Source: Saccopteryx bilineata
Taxonomy: Eukaryota > Chordata > Mammalia > Chiroptera > Emballonuridae
NCBI RefSeq assembly: GCF_036850765.1
Contig: NC_089496.1
Location: 47,482,113-47,546,112, forward strand
Reading direction: 5' to 3'
DNA length: 64,000 nucleotides
The notes below the pieces were generated by a model. The model did not search any database. It was not told the origin of the DNA and was given only the letters and a program-made list of their open reading frames with translations. Numbering within the stretch: the first letter of the stretch is position 1; each line of letters opens with the position of its first letter. Both the position numbers and the translations under genes were made by a program. This document shows positions 1-11,010 of the stretch, one piece after another.

Positions 1-2037
1 CCTTTCTGTGCACCTGCAGGCTGAGTGCCCAGCGCTGCAGAAGCTAGGGCCTTTCTGTGCACCTGCAGGCTGAGAGCCCAGCGCTGCAGAAGCTAGGGCC
101 TTTCTGTGCACCTGCAGGCTGAGAGCCCAGCGCTGCAGAAGTTAGGGCCTTTCTGTGCACCTGCAGGCTGAGAGCCCAGCGCTGCAAACGCTAGAGCCTT
201 TCTGTGCACCTGCAGGCTGAGAGCCCAGCGCTGCAGAAGTTAGGGCCTTTCTGTGCACCTGCAGCTGAGAGCCCAGCGCTGCAGAAGCTAGAGCCTTTCT
301 GTGCACCTGCAGCTGAGAGCCCAGCGCTGCAGAAGCTAGAGCCTTTCTGTGCACCTGCAGGCTGAGAGCCCAGCGCTGCAGAAGCTAGAGCCTTTCTGTG
401 CACCTGCAGGCTGAGAGCCCAGCGCTGCAGAAGCTAGGGCCTTTCTGTGCACCTGCAGGCTGAGAGCCCAGCGCTGCAGAAGTTAGGGCCTTTCTGTGCA
501 CCTGCAGGCTGAGAGCCCAGCGCTGCAGAAGCTAGGGCCTTTCTGTGCACCTGCAGGCTGAGAGCCCAGCGCTGCAGAAGTTAGGGCCTTTCTGTGCACC
601 TGCAGGCTGAGAGCCCAGCGCTGCAAACGCTAGAGCCTTTCTGTGCACCTGCAGGCTGAGAGCCCAGCGCTGCAGAAGCTAGGGCCTTTCTGTGCACCTG
701 CAGGCTGAGAGCCCAGCACTGCAGAAGTTAGGGCCTTTCTGTGCACCTGCAGCTGAGAGCCCAGCGCTGCAGAAGCTAGAGCCTTTCTGTGCACCTGCAG
801 CTGAGAGCCCAGCGCTGCAGAAGCTAGAGCCTTTCTGTGCACCTGCAGGCTGAGAGCCCAGCGCTGCAGAAGCTAGGGCCTTTCTGTGCACCTGCAGGCT
901 GAGTGCCCAGCGCTGCAGAAGTTAGGGCCTTTCTGTGCACCTGCAGGCTGAGTGCCCAGCGCTGCAGAAGTTAGGGCCTTTCTGTGCACCTGCAGGCTGA
1001 GAGCCCAGCGCTGCAAACGCTAGAGCCTTTCTGTGCACCTGCAGGCTGAGAGCCCAGCGCTGCAGAAGTTAGAGCCTTTCTGTGCACCTGCAGGCTGAGT
1101 GCCCAGCGCTGCAGAAGTTAGGGCCTTTCTGTGCACCTGCAGGCTGAGAGCCCAGCGCTGCAGAAGCTAGGGCCTTTCTGTGCACCTGCAGGCTGAGAGC
1201 CCAGCGCTGCAGAAGTTAGAACCTTTCTGTGCACCTGCAGGCTGAGTGCCCAGCGCTGCAGAAGTTAGAGCCTTTCTGTGCACCTGCAGGCTGAGAGCCC
1301 AGCGCTGCAGAAGTTAGGGCCTTTCTGTGCACCTGCAGGCTGAGAGCCCAGCGCTGCAGAAGCTAGGGCCTTTCTGTGCACCTGCAGGCTGAGAGCCCAG
1401 CGCTGCAGAAGCTAGGGCCTTTCTGTGCACCTGCAGGCTGAGAGCCCAGCGCTGCAGAAGCTAGGGCCTTTCTGTGCACCTGCAGGCTGAGAGCCCAGCG
1501 CTGCAGAAGTTAGAGCCTTTCTGTGCACCTGCAGGCTGAGTGCCCAGCGCTGCAGAAGTTAGAGCCTTTCTGTGCACCTGCAGGCTGAGAGCCCAGCGCT
1601 GCAGAAGCTAGGGCCTTTCTGTGCACCTGCAGGCTGAGAGCCCAGCGCTGCAGAAGTTAGGGCCTTTCTGTGCACCTGCAGGCTGAGAGCCCAGCGCTGC
1701 AGAAGCTAGGGCCTTTCTGTGCACCTGCAGGCTAAGAGCCCAGCGCTGCAGAAGTTAGGGCCTTTCTGTGCACCTGCAGGCTGAGAACCCAGCGCTGCAG
1801 AAGTTAGGGCCTTTCTGTGCACCTGCAGGCTGAGAGCCCAGCGCTGCAGAAGTTAGGGCCTTTCTGTGCACCTGCAGGCTGAGAGCCCAGCGCTGCAGAA
1901 GTTAGAGCCTTTCTGTGCACCTGCAGGCTGAGAGCCCAGCGCTGCAGAAGTTAGAGCCTTTCTGTGCACCTGCAGGCTGAGAGCCCAGCGCTGCAGAAGT
2001 TAGGGCCTTTCTGTGCACCTGCAGGCTGAGAGCCCAG
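1..2037. repeat. 49-bp minisatellite array, 41 full units plus a partial one
   Basis: Head-to-tail units start with cctttctgtgcacctgcag and end with gcagaagctaggg or close variants. Unit starts fall at 1, 50, 99, 148 and so on to 2006, where the last unit breaks off after gagcccag. Four units are 48 bp because cagctgag replaces caggctgag. Variants alternate between gctaggg, gttaggg, gctagag and gttagag, with a rarer gctgcaaacgctag form near 183, 625 and 1013. The array begins at the window edge, so its true length is unknown. From the order of downstream exons it lies in an intron of MINDY4. The lack of stops in some minus-strand frames follows from the repeat and is not coding evidence. Confidence 0.97.
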
Positions 2038-2529
2038 TTCTGGGCACCAAGGAGCCCGATGGAGACAGCATAACCCTGCCGTCACAGTGCCTGCTCCTGG
2101 AGGGGCAAGGCCGACACAGGAAAGCAACTGGGGGTGCTCCTAGGAAGGGGATGTCCAGGGATAGATGGGGCACATCCATCCTGGGGCGAGGGGGTGTCTT
2201 TTTATGGAGCAGGGACATTTAGCAGGACCCTGAGGGGTATGTGGGAAGGGCTTTGTCAGGCAGCGAAGCGGAGTAGGCAGAGACCAGCGGTGCGGGTTTG
2301 CAGGGAACAGTTGTACAGTTGTCGGGTTGGGAAGGAAGGTGCTAGGATGTGGGGAGGGTAGGGGAGGGTGAGAGGGAAGGCCGCTTGGGAGGGGCTGGGC
2401 ATCTCTGCTTACTCTTCCCTCCTTCCACGCCCCTTACCCTGCCGCTTAGATCCCATCCTCCCCCTTCCTCTCCAGCTCCTTTGGAGCCGTCTGCCATTTA
2501 CCAGGGCTTGCTATGGCCTCAGACCTTAT

Positions 2530-2640
2530 TGCAACAGCACTTTGAGGTGGTTATCTTGTTATCCCCATCAGGGGTGACATACCAAGGCTCAGAGATGGGA
2601 AGCAATTTTCTCAAGGTCACACAGCACAGGTGGCAGAGGG
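2530..2640 (-). repeat. MIR SINE fragment
   Basis: The stretch has the reverse-complement MIR core: a ggttatc segment, then caaggctcagagatgg, then aaggtcacacag. This is the usual signature of an ancient MIR read backwards. Boundaries are approximate. Confidence 0.75.
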
Positions 2641-2879
2641 GGCCTGACACCCAGGTGTTCTGACTCACTGTCCACTTCCTCTCAGTCTTCCTGGGAAAAG
2701 AGTTCATATCCGCCCTACCCAAGTCCCCTTTCAGATGCTCATGGCTACATGGCGGCCGCTCAGAGGCCTCTGTTTGTTCGGAGTTCTTGGCCATGAGGTG
2801 AAAGATTGAGGTTGCGGGAATCGTGACCTCTCATTGTTTTTTCGCTTGTTGTTATTATTGCTGTTATTGTAGGAAAAAG

Positions 2880-3080
2880 GAAGTGATAGTTATCAAGTGC
2901 CAAGTGCTTTATATAGTTTATTTTACTCAGTTCTTACAGCAGCCTCTGCTAGAAGGAGGCAGCAGCACACTCATATTGCAGGTGGGGAAACCGAGGCTCA
3001 GAGATGGGAACAGCGGGTAAGCAGCTGGATTTGAACCCAGGGCGCCCTGACTTCCCAGCCCAGGGTCTCTTAGCTGTTCC
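2880..3080 (-). repeat. MIR SINE fragment
   Basis: The order tatcaagtgccaagtgcttt, gtggggaaaccgaggctcag, then ggatttgaacccaggg is the reverse complement of a nearly complete MIR. Boundaries are approximate. Confidence 0.8.
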
Positions 3081-3587
3081 ACAGCTGCCCTCTACACTAT
3101 TGTCCTCGGAAGTCAACAGCATTTCCACCAATGAGGGGTGCTGTCTCTGGAGGCCATGGCAGGGGGCTGGGGAGTGCAGTGGGCAGTGTATCTCTGGGGA
3201 GGGTCTCTGGGGAGGACAGGCAGGAGCTGGCCCTGAGGGATGTGGTGGTCCCCCCGCCTCCCAGGCTCCAGGGGAGGGGAGGTGGCTGGCTGGGCGGGTC
3301 CTCCCCATTAATTACTGCCTATTTTAAGCAAGAGGCTTTAAGTATCAGAGTCATGGACTGGGCACACTCGCTCACATCCCAGAAGGTCCCTGGAGACACC
3401 TGGCTGCAGTCCTTTAGTGTTTTGTAAATGACACAGCTGAAAGAGGCAGGGACTTGCCTGAGGCCACTCAGATGTCCAAGGTTGAGCTGGCCGCTGACCC
3501 GCCTCGTGGACTTTGATTTTAGGTGAATGGCTATGACCATAGGCTGGAGCCTCGGCTACTTGGACATAGTCATTGTTCAATGAATTG

Positions 3588-3640
3588 CTCATTCATTCAT
3601 TTACTCATTCATTCATTCATTCATTCATTCATTCATTCAA
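3588..3640. repeat. (ATTC)n microsatellite
   Basis: About ten tandem attc units, slightly interrupted by a ttac near the left end, in the MINDY4 intron. Confidence 0.95.
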
Positions 3641-3789
3641 ATGTTCAGAATGCACGTGGGTCCGTCTTAGGCTAAGGGGACAAGCTGTACCCAGTCAGAA
3701 GTGGGGTCTCGGGGCTTTCCGGCCTGTCTGACCATCACGTGTTTCAGGCCACAGTAGATACTGTGATGTTGGAACTGGGGACATAGTCC

Positions 3790-3875
3790 TGGCCAACTAA
3801 CGCTGTGACCACAAGTCCCTTTTCCTTCCTGGGCCTCAGTTTCCCCATCAGTAACACAGAGAAGGTGGTTCTTGT
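3790..3875 (+). repeat. MIR SINE fragment
   Basis: The phrases gctgtgaccacaagtc and cctcagtttccccatc match the central to 3' part of MIR in forward orientation. Edges are approximate. Confidence 0.7.
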
Positions 3876-4835
3876 CCTCCTTGAGAGGGGACAGTGAACT
3901 TGAAAGGGTGTGAGACAGCAGGTTCTGGGCTCAGGTGTCCCAAGCTACTCAGCAGCAGAGTCCCTGCCCTCAGGGACATATGGCGGCGGTTCCGGCACTG
4001 GATCTGGACTGGCCTGTGTCACTGGGCCGGGTCTGTGTTTTCTCTGGGCATCCTTTTCCCGTCTGTGCAATGCTGAGCCCTGAGGTCTCTTGGCCCCCAC
4101 ACCTTCCTTGTTCTGTTTCCAGGTCAGCAGTGTCTGCGGACCTCCTACGGGGGAAGCGGCCCTGGCTGGCATCCTGGGCAGAGCTCTCTGTCCCCTCCTC
4201 TGTCCGTGGGTGAACTGGGCACCCTGAGGCTGGGCCGTCACACCAGGCCCTCAGTCCCAGTGCTCGCCCTTTGTCCCCAGAATGCTGGGGAGGGTGACAG
4301 CAAGGTCGCCAGGGCCAGGCCCCTTCTTGTAGGTGTCTGTGCCCTGGGCAGGTGCACTCAGAGCCCCCTTACTCTGCGCTTCTGCAAACCCCAGACCCGG
4401 CAAGCTCCTGCTCCTGGCTCCCCCTGGCTCCCCCCGGCTCCTATCACCCCGTCTGTGTCTGGATCCTCAGGCTGTGCACGACTCTTCTGAGCACAGCGTC
4501 CTTGGCCCCTGGAAGACAAGCGTCCTATTCGAGTGGATAGTTGTCAGTCCCGGGGAGGGCCTGTCACAGCGCGCTGCTCAGAAGCCCTGGAACTATAGGA
4601 ACCTCAGCGCTCACCGGCCCCCGGTGCTTCAGGCCCTGCGCCCTGCACCTCCCAGGGAGTCCTAGGGGTCCCCCAGTGGGGCCACAGGGGCTGGTGAGGG
4701 GGAGAAAGATGGGACCACGTCTGCACCCCATCAGCCAGAGCCGCTCGGCCTTGTATTCCGTACCGGGCTTCTGTGTGTAAGAATTCACTTGAAGAAAGGG
4801 CTCTGAGTCTAAAAGGATGTCAGAGGCCCCCTGTA

Positions 4836-5208
4836 TGAGTTTCCCAGGACTGCCTTCACAAAGTGCCACAGACTGGGCGGCTGAAAGAACTCAGGTTTAT
4901 TATTTCACAGTTCTGGACGCTGGAAGTCCAAGACCAAGGTGTGGGCAGAGCTGGTTTCCTCTGAGGACGGCCGCCTTCTCGTCCTCACGTGGGGTCTTTC
5001 CTCTGTGCACGCACCCCTGGTGTCCCTCTGTGTGTCCAAACGCCCTCTTCTGAAAAGGACACCAGTCAGATTGGATTAGGGCCCACCCTAACGGGCTTAC
5101 TTAACCACTCCTTTAAAGCTCCTGTCTCCAAATACTGTCACATTCTGAGGTATTAGGCACTAGGTTTTCAACATATGAATTCTAAGGGACACGATTCAGC
5201 CCGTAACA
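4836..5208 (-). mobile_element. MLT1-type MaLR LTR, ancient
   Basis: The plus strand shows the reverse complement of an MLT1 LTR. It starts with the inverted 3' end (ccacagactgggcggctgaa), continues through tggaagtccaagaccaaggt and gattggattagggcccaccc, and ends at gattcagcccgtaaca. The length of about 370 bp is typical of a nearly full solitary LTR. It is an old ERVL-MaLR fossil with no internal coding region. The family name is from memory of the consensus. Confidence 0.8.
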
Positions 5209-7006
5209 CCACTCACCTTGTGCAAGCCCCTCACAAGGACATGAGACCAATAAGGGAGAGGTTTCGCCCGCACAGCGAGCCGGGGCTAGAACACAGACCC
5301 GGTTGGCGGCCCGGCTGCGCAGGCTGCCTTCGCTCCGGCAGAACCGTGACTGTTGTTCCTCCACTCAAGGACTCCTCAACGCTCAGCCCTCCAGGGAATT
5401 CCCCTGGAGGGAGGTCTAGGCATCTAGATTTGCCAAAGTTGTAAATCTCTTAAGCCATAAGCTGCTCCTTGGCGGCTTCCGAACGCCCTGATGTGAAATA
5501 CAGATGTTCCTCCCTTTTAAGCTCGGAGCCCACTTCTGAATTTCCCATCGTGTTTGCACCTAAGGATGCAATTACCATTTCCTTCCATTGTCCTTTCTGC
5601 CTGTCCCTCTGCTCCTAGCTGACGCAGGCTCTCAAACCCGCTGGGTGAACACGAGGCTGTGAGATTACGGAGATCGGGCTGCTTCTGAAAGCTTCTGGTG
5701 GCGCGGGGCCAGCGATGCTTATCAGCCTGCCCTGGGCTCCTCCGGGGTTATTTTCTCCTTTTCAGAAGATGCCTGTATAGGCCGCGGAGAACGTTTCCAT
5801 CAATTCTTCTGCCTAGCTGACTGCGGCCCTCGGCCATCTGTACCCGCTCCGGCTCCCTCCCAGACCCTCCGGGCTGTCTGGTGGGCCAGCCTCCAGGACC
5901 CGTCCCGAGGCCCCCCAGCCTCCGCGGTTCTCAGCTGGGACTCACAGTTCCAACCCCAGCCGTCCTCTCGTGTGGACCACAAATCGGCCCCGTTTGGCCT
6001 CGGTCATTAAAAACCACAAGAAAGCATTTCTGCTGCAGAAGTCACAGAGCTTGAGTTTCTGAGCTCATGTGGGACGGATACAGGGTTCAGGGTGTGCGTT
6101 TTAGGTTGGTGGACTGATCTTAGGTTTAAAGCATAAAATTGAGACCAGGTTTCTCTCCTCTTCCACTAAAAGGAAAAACAAACATGACCACTGAGCCCTT
6201 CCTGCCTCTGGGCCGCCTCCCTGCGCTCTCTGTGGGGTGGGGGTGGGGGGGGGCAGGCTAGGCCTGCGCCCGGGGCCCGGTGGGCAGCAGCAGAGGGAGC
6301 CAGGCCCCTGGCCTCCCTGGCGTCACCTCTCTGAGCTCTTTTCCACGGCTGTAGAATACAGTAATTCTTACTTCCCCCGGAGGCTGGAGGGCTGGCATGG
6401 CTGGGTCAGACTGTGTTCAGTACGTGGGGTTTCCCATCCACGGCTCCGTTCAGCAATCATGCTCCATCTCCCAAGGGGGTGGTTTTGGGTCGGTAAAAGG
6501 AACGAAGTCCCAGAAATCCGCTCCCTTCGGCTCGAGGGACTTTCCTCCCCTGAGCCTTGGTTCTCGCCCAGGGTCAGGAGCAGCGTGTGTGCAGGGTGGA
6601 GTTCATGGCCTGTGCCTGGGTGGTGGCAGCTAAGACTGGAGGCCATTCCTCTCATTTAACAGGCTCCCAGATTGAGGCCCGGAGATGGCAGAGGGCGTCC
6701 TAGTCCCCACCGTCAGTGGCAGTTGGAATGTGAATGCAAGGGGTTGGGTTCCAAACCCAGGGCCTTTCTCCTGCACCGGCAGAGGGCCTGGCGAGGCCAG
6801 AGTGGAGGCGGTTGCTTAGGGAGAGTGCGGGGGACTCGAGGAGGCTTGGGCTCCGGCCCTGAGGGAGGGCGCGGAGCAGAGAGCCACAGCCGGAATGCCG
6901 GGCCTCAGCCTGGGAGCCGAGGGGGCCCCTGGCCACCCGGCGAGGTCTGCCCAGCAACCCGAGTCGGGCAGAGACGTGCTAACCCCGCATTTTCCATGTT
7001 TTCCAG

Positions 7007-7070
7007 CATCCGCCAGGACTTCGATGTCCCCACCAGCCACCTGATCGGAGCACACAACTACTGCACACAG
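7007..7070 (+). CDS. MINDY4: MINDY4 coding exon, fifth from the end
   Basis: The exon is flanked by a good acceptor (tttccag ending at 7006) and a gtcaga donor at 7071. After one base finishing a split codon it reads IRQDFDVPTSHLIGAHNYCTQ. This sequence and the direct continuation [16 protein letters not shown] in the next exon are characteristic of MINDY4 (FAM188B), a probable K48-linkage-directed cysteine deubiquitinase. These residues lie in the C-terminal catalytic domain. The exon ends in phase 0. Identification rests on recognising the family; an alignment was not run. Confidence 0.93.
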
Positions 7071-8734
7071 GTCAGAGGGCGCAGGGGTGCGGGAGCAGCT
7101 GGTGCTTCTTCCCTCCTCTCCTCCCTCTGTCCTGCCAGCCTGTCCTGGGCCAGCCTCTGCCAAAGGGGCCGCCGGCACAGACTGGGGACCCGGAGCCAGT
7201 CGGGGGACGATGGCCGGGGCTCCCTTACATTTGCACAGGGCGGGGTCTGTACAACAACCCTTCCCTCTGCCTTTCAGCAGAGGGGCCTTAAGGGGCCTCC
7301 TGCAGAAGGGGAGACACTTAGCACAGCCGTGTGTCAGAGATCATCCCGGGCCTGGGGGCGGCGAGGGAAGGAGCTGTTCAGGATCCTAACAGTGATCACT
7401 ATCTGTGAGCGCCAGGACCGGGAGCCCAGAGCTACAGCTGGCTTCCGTGGGTGCCTGCCCTGCACGCAGGGCCTCCCAGACGGGCCACTGGGCCACAGGT
7501 GAAGCTGACCCTATCGTGTAGCGCAGACGGGCTGAGTCCAGCCGATGGGGCCTGGCTCACTGTGCCAGCCTGTCCTGTGCCAGCTCCTGGACACCACGCA
7601 GGGGCAGGTCGGGGCCTGTACTTTGTCCAGAGCACCCGAGGGACTGCAGGGTGGCTGCTGTCCACCTTCCTAGCAGAAGGCCCCAGGTTCCTCTGGCCGC
7701 CTGTCGTCCCCATGGGGTGCCCCCTTGGCAGGCAGAACCATTCAGCCCGGCGGGGGGGCGGTTCAGCGGGCACAGAAGGTGCCAGACCGAGTTCGGGCTG
7801 GGTTCTGAACATCGTGGCTGTTTTACCTGCGGACCAAGCTGGGGCGATTTTCTTCACGTCCCTGAGACTCCGTTTCCTCGGTGGTGGAATGAGGTGTTTG
7901 GACTGGACTGATGCTCTTTAAACTTGGATGTGTGCATGTTCCCTGCAGGGTCTGGCTGAGCAGACTCGGCTGAGGGGTCCGGGCTGGGGCCCGAGATTCT
8001 GAACGTCTACCAGGCTCCCCAGGGAGGGTGCTGCCGCCGGTCCACGGGCCACCGTTGGAGTAACAAGGGGCTGGACGGCCACTGAGCTTTGCCACTGTGT
8101 GATTGTGCGTCTAGGGCCGGAGCAGCCCGTTGCCCCACTGCAAGGAGGCTCCTGCTCTGAGGAAGGTCGCGCACACTGTCCCGACGGGGAGCAGGGCCCT
8201 TCAGTCCCCCTGAGAACCAGGTCTGCAGACGGCTGCCTGGCCAGTAGCTGCTGCTGCCTTGAGCAGCAGTGTCCGAGCTGCCGTTTGCTCTACATTCTTC
8301 CCCGTTTCCTCTGCGAGGACGCAGCGCGGCCCCTCGGCGTCTCCCTCTGCGGCCATCACGGGCGGCGTTTTACTGTCACTAGAGCAGGGGTCTTGGTGCT
8401 GACGGAGGGCTCTGTTACCCGAGCATCGCTCTCACAGTCCGAGGGGAAACATTAGTTTCTGTGAACTCTGCCCTCCAGAGGAAGGGCTGGGAGGGCCGTT
8501 CCCATGTACTGTGGGGGAGATTCCTGCCTGCCGACCTCACACGTGCCCCAGTCCTGGCGGAGGTGGGTTAGAGGGTCCTGCCCACCCAAACACTGAGTCT
8601 GGGCTCGCTGGGATCTTTCCTCAGGGTCGGCAGGCATGGAGCTGGTGCCCTTCATCTCAGATCTCTGGCCAGCAGATGGTACCCTGAGGGTAACAGGAAG
8701 TGGAGGGGAAGGGACACCGGACACGAAGCCAGAA

Positions 8735-8835
8735 CACGTTGGTGGACGTCCGGCCCTGTTGCCAACCAGCTGTGTGTCTTGGGAAAATCCTTTCCCATCT
8801 GTGAGCCTCAGTTTCCCCATTCCTAATAGGAGGCT
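8735..8835 (+). repeat. MIR SINE fragment
   Basis: The text contains accagctgtgtgtcttggg followed by gagcctcagtttccccat, the forward MIR core and 3' segment. Confidence 0.85.
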
Positions 8836-9179
8836 GGAACCCTAGATGCTCTTCTAGTCACCCCGATGCACTGTCTCCTGGCACGAGGGTCAGCGGGCTT
8901 GCTGGCCTGTCGGGTGTGGGGCGCACGGCAGGCGGCCACTGAATCCTGACCCCATGCAGTCGATGAGGGCAGATGAGGGCAGGGACAGAGCTGGGACCCA
9001 GGCGGGGCTCTCCCAGCCCCACCGCCCTGTGGCTGCTGTCCTCTGCCCCCCCCACCCGTGGAAGACCCCCCCCCACCCCCGGCACAGTCTGAGCCAGGCC
9101 CCGGGGTTGGGTTCTGGTACGGCCGCGTCGTCCGTCTCCCGGTTATGTAAGATGTGCTCTGGTTATGTAAGATGTTATC

Positions 9180-9270
9180 ACCGAGAGAAGCTGGGTGAAG
9201 GGTACACAGGAATTCTCTGTACTATTCTTACAACTGCTTTTGAGTCTAAAATTATTTCAAAATTAAAAGA
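9180..9270 (+). mobile_element. L1 LINE 3'-end fragment
   Basis: The run ggaattctctgtactattct, then aaaattatttcaaaattaaa, resembles the 3' end of old L1M elements. It is a 5'-truncated fossil without coding sequence. The subfamily cannot be set by eye. Confidence 0.6.
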
Positions 9271-9757
9271 GTTATTGAAGAAAACTGTCCTCCTTCAAGA
9301 CCCACCCAACTGTCCCTTCTCCCAGGTGGCTCTGACCAGTATGTGGGCCCGTATCCGCTTGGGCCCCTGAGTGCACTGTGTGCAGCGTACTGGACCCGGT
9401 CACGTTCTGTGCCCCTGAGTGCCCTGTGTGCAGTATCCTGGACTCGGTCACATTCTGTGCCGCGCAGGCACACACCCGACCCCCCACGTAGACCCCAGGC
9501 CCAAGGTCAGAGCCTTCCTTCCCTCTAGCAGGACCCCTCCCCCCAGTCCGGGGCACACTTGGTGCCCGACAAATGCTCTGGGACTGCAGGTTGCGGAGTG
9601 CCGAGGGGGCTCTGATGAGAGGGCCTGTGGGATCCCTGGAGGCCACGCCCCTCCGATGTCGGCCTCTCTCCCTCCTTGCTTTCCTTCCTCCCCCACCCGT
9701 CTTCCTTGCTCCCGATCTCCCCTTGACCAGCCTTTCCCCTTGCTCTCTCATCAACAG

Positions 9758-9919
9758 GAACTCGTCAATCTGCTCCTGACCGGGAGAGCCGTGTCCAATG
9801 TTTTCAACGACGTGGTGGAGCTGGACTCCGGGGACGGGAGCATCATGCTCCTCAAAGGCATTGCCGCCCGCAGCGACATCGGCTTCTTGTCCCTCTTTGA
9901 GCACTACAATGTGTGCAAG
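9758..9919 (+). CDS. MINDY4: MINDY4 coding exon, fourth from the end
   Basis: The acceptor tcaacag ends at 9757 and the donor gtaccg starts at 9920. The exon is exactly 54 codons in phase 0. It starts [20 protein letters not shown] and ends [12 protein letters not shown], which is the MINDY catalytic-domain core. The motif [15 protein letters not shown] is shared with the paralogue MINDY3, but the next exon ([13 protein letters not shown]) and gene order favour MINDY4. No frame break or premature stop is present, so selection appears to have kept it. Confidence 0.95.
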
Positions 9920-10499
9920 GTACCGGCAGCACAGGTCTCCGGGGACACGGGGGCCTGGCTTCCTGGAACCGACAGGGGTGGGGGCGGGTGGGGGGGGGAG
10001 GAGCCGGTGGGAATCCGGTTCAGTCTCCCTCGCGGAGGGATTGGGAAGAAGTGTGTCTTCGTTGCCATAGGCTACCGGGCACGAAATTCACACCCAGAGC
10101 CAGCTGATCTCCTGTTCTGGGGAAGGTTGTTTGAAAGGGACTTCTAGCGGTTTAGAGAGTGATTGTGGGTCAGGGTGGCTGCCACCCTCCTGTGTGTGTG
10201 TTTTGTGTGTGGTGGGGGCTTCTCCAGGGGCAGGGAGCCGAAGTTGTAGGCCCTGTTTTCTAGAGCTACTGCAGTCATGCGCTGTCCCCAGAACAGCAGA
10301 CACGCGTGGTTTCACGGTTCTGGAGCGCAGCTGCTCCCAGCAGAAGTTCAGAGTCGGGGTGCCGCCAAGGCCGCGCTCCCTCGGAAACCTGCAGGTCTCC
10401 TCTCGCGAGAGCGTCTCCTCTCGCTTTGCCGTTTCCAGCCGCCCTTGGCATTCCTCGGCTTATTGCTGCGTCACCAGCCTCTCCCGCCGTCGTCACGTG

Positions 10500-11010
10500 G
10501 ACAGCTTCTCCCACGTCCCCTTTCCTTGCAGGGACGTCAGATTGGATTAAGGGCCCACCCGACTCCACTAACCTCATTTTACCTATTATATCTGCAACAA
10601 CCCTAGTTCCAAATAATGTCACATTCTGACGTACCAGGGTCTAGGACAGGGGTCCCCAAACTTTTTACACAGGGGGCCAGTTCACTGTCCCTCAGACCGT
10701 TGGAGGGCCGGACTATAAAAAAAACTATGAACAAATTCCTATGCACACTGCACATATTTTAAAGTAAAAAAACAAAACGGGAACAAATACAATATTTAAA
10801 ATAAAGAACAAGTAAATTTAAATCAACAAACTGACCAATATTTCAATGGGAACTATGCTCCTCTCACCACCAATGAAAGAGGTGCCCCTTCCAGAAGTGC
10901 AGCGGGGGCCGGATAAATGGCCTCAGGGAGCCACATGTGGCCCGTGGGCCGTAGTTTGGGGACCCCTGGTCTAGGACTTCAATATCTCTTTTTGGGCGAC
11001 AAAATTTTAC
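10500..11010 (-). mobile_element. MLT1-type LTR fragment, interrupted by a hAT element
   Basis: On the left, gattggattaagggccca and tgtcacattctgacgtacca match the inverted MLT1 LTR seen at 4836-5208. After the hAT insertion at 10647-10968 it resumes with ctaggacttcaatatc. The outer edges are uncertain. It is an old solitary LTR fragment with no coding capacity. Confidence 0.75.
10647..10968. mobile_element. Non-autonomous hAT DNA transposon (MITE), copy 1
   Basis: The element begins caggggtccccaaac and ends gtttggggacccctg, perfect 15-bp terminal inverted repeats. It is flanked by an exact 8-bp target duplication, gtctagga, at 10639-10646 and 10969-10976. The interior is AT-rich and has no transposase. 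A near-identical copy lies at 42971-43301. The 8-bp duplication and TIRs place it in the hAT superfamily; the exact family name needs a library search. Confidence 0.95.

Larger units (their letters stand above)
2038..7006 (+). other. MINDY4: MINDY4 intron, unique part between minisatellite and first visible exon
   Basis: This stretch holds no exon I can support. It contains MIR fragments near 2530-2640, 2880-3080 and 3790-3875, an attc microsatellite near 3590-3640 and an MLT1 LTR at 4836-5208. The rest looks like unique, moderately GC-rich intron. The exon before 7007 must supply the first two bases of a serine codon and is presumably upstream of the window. Confidence 0.7.
7071..9757 (+). 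other. MINDY4: MINDY4 intron
   Basis: No coding sequence is supported here. The stretch contains MIR-like pieces near 7850-7915 and 8735-8835, an L1 3'-end fragment near 9180-9270 and a two-copy tandem repeat of about 55 bp at 9360-9460. A pair of ggttatgtaagatgt copies lies near 9140-9175. Confidence 0.7.

Noticed and set aside
1..2037. CRISPR array
   Set aside because: The units are joined head to tail without unique spacers and the locus is mammalian.
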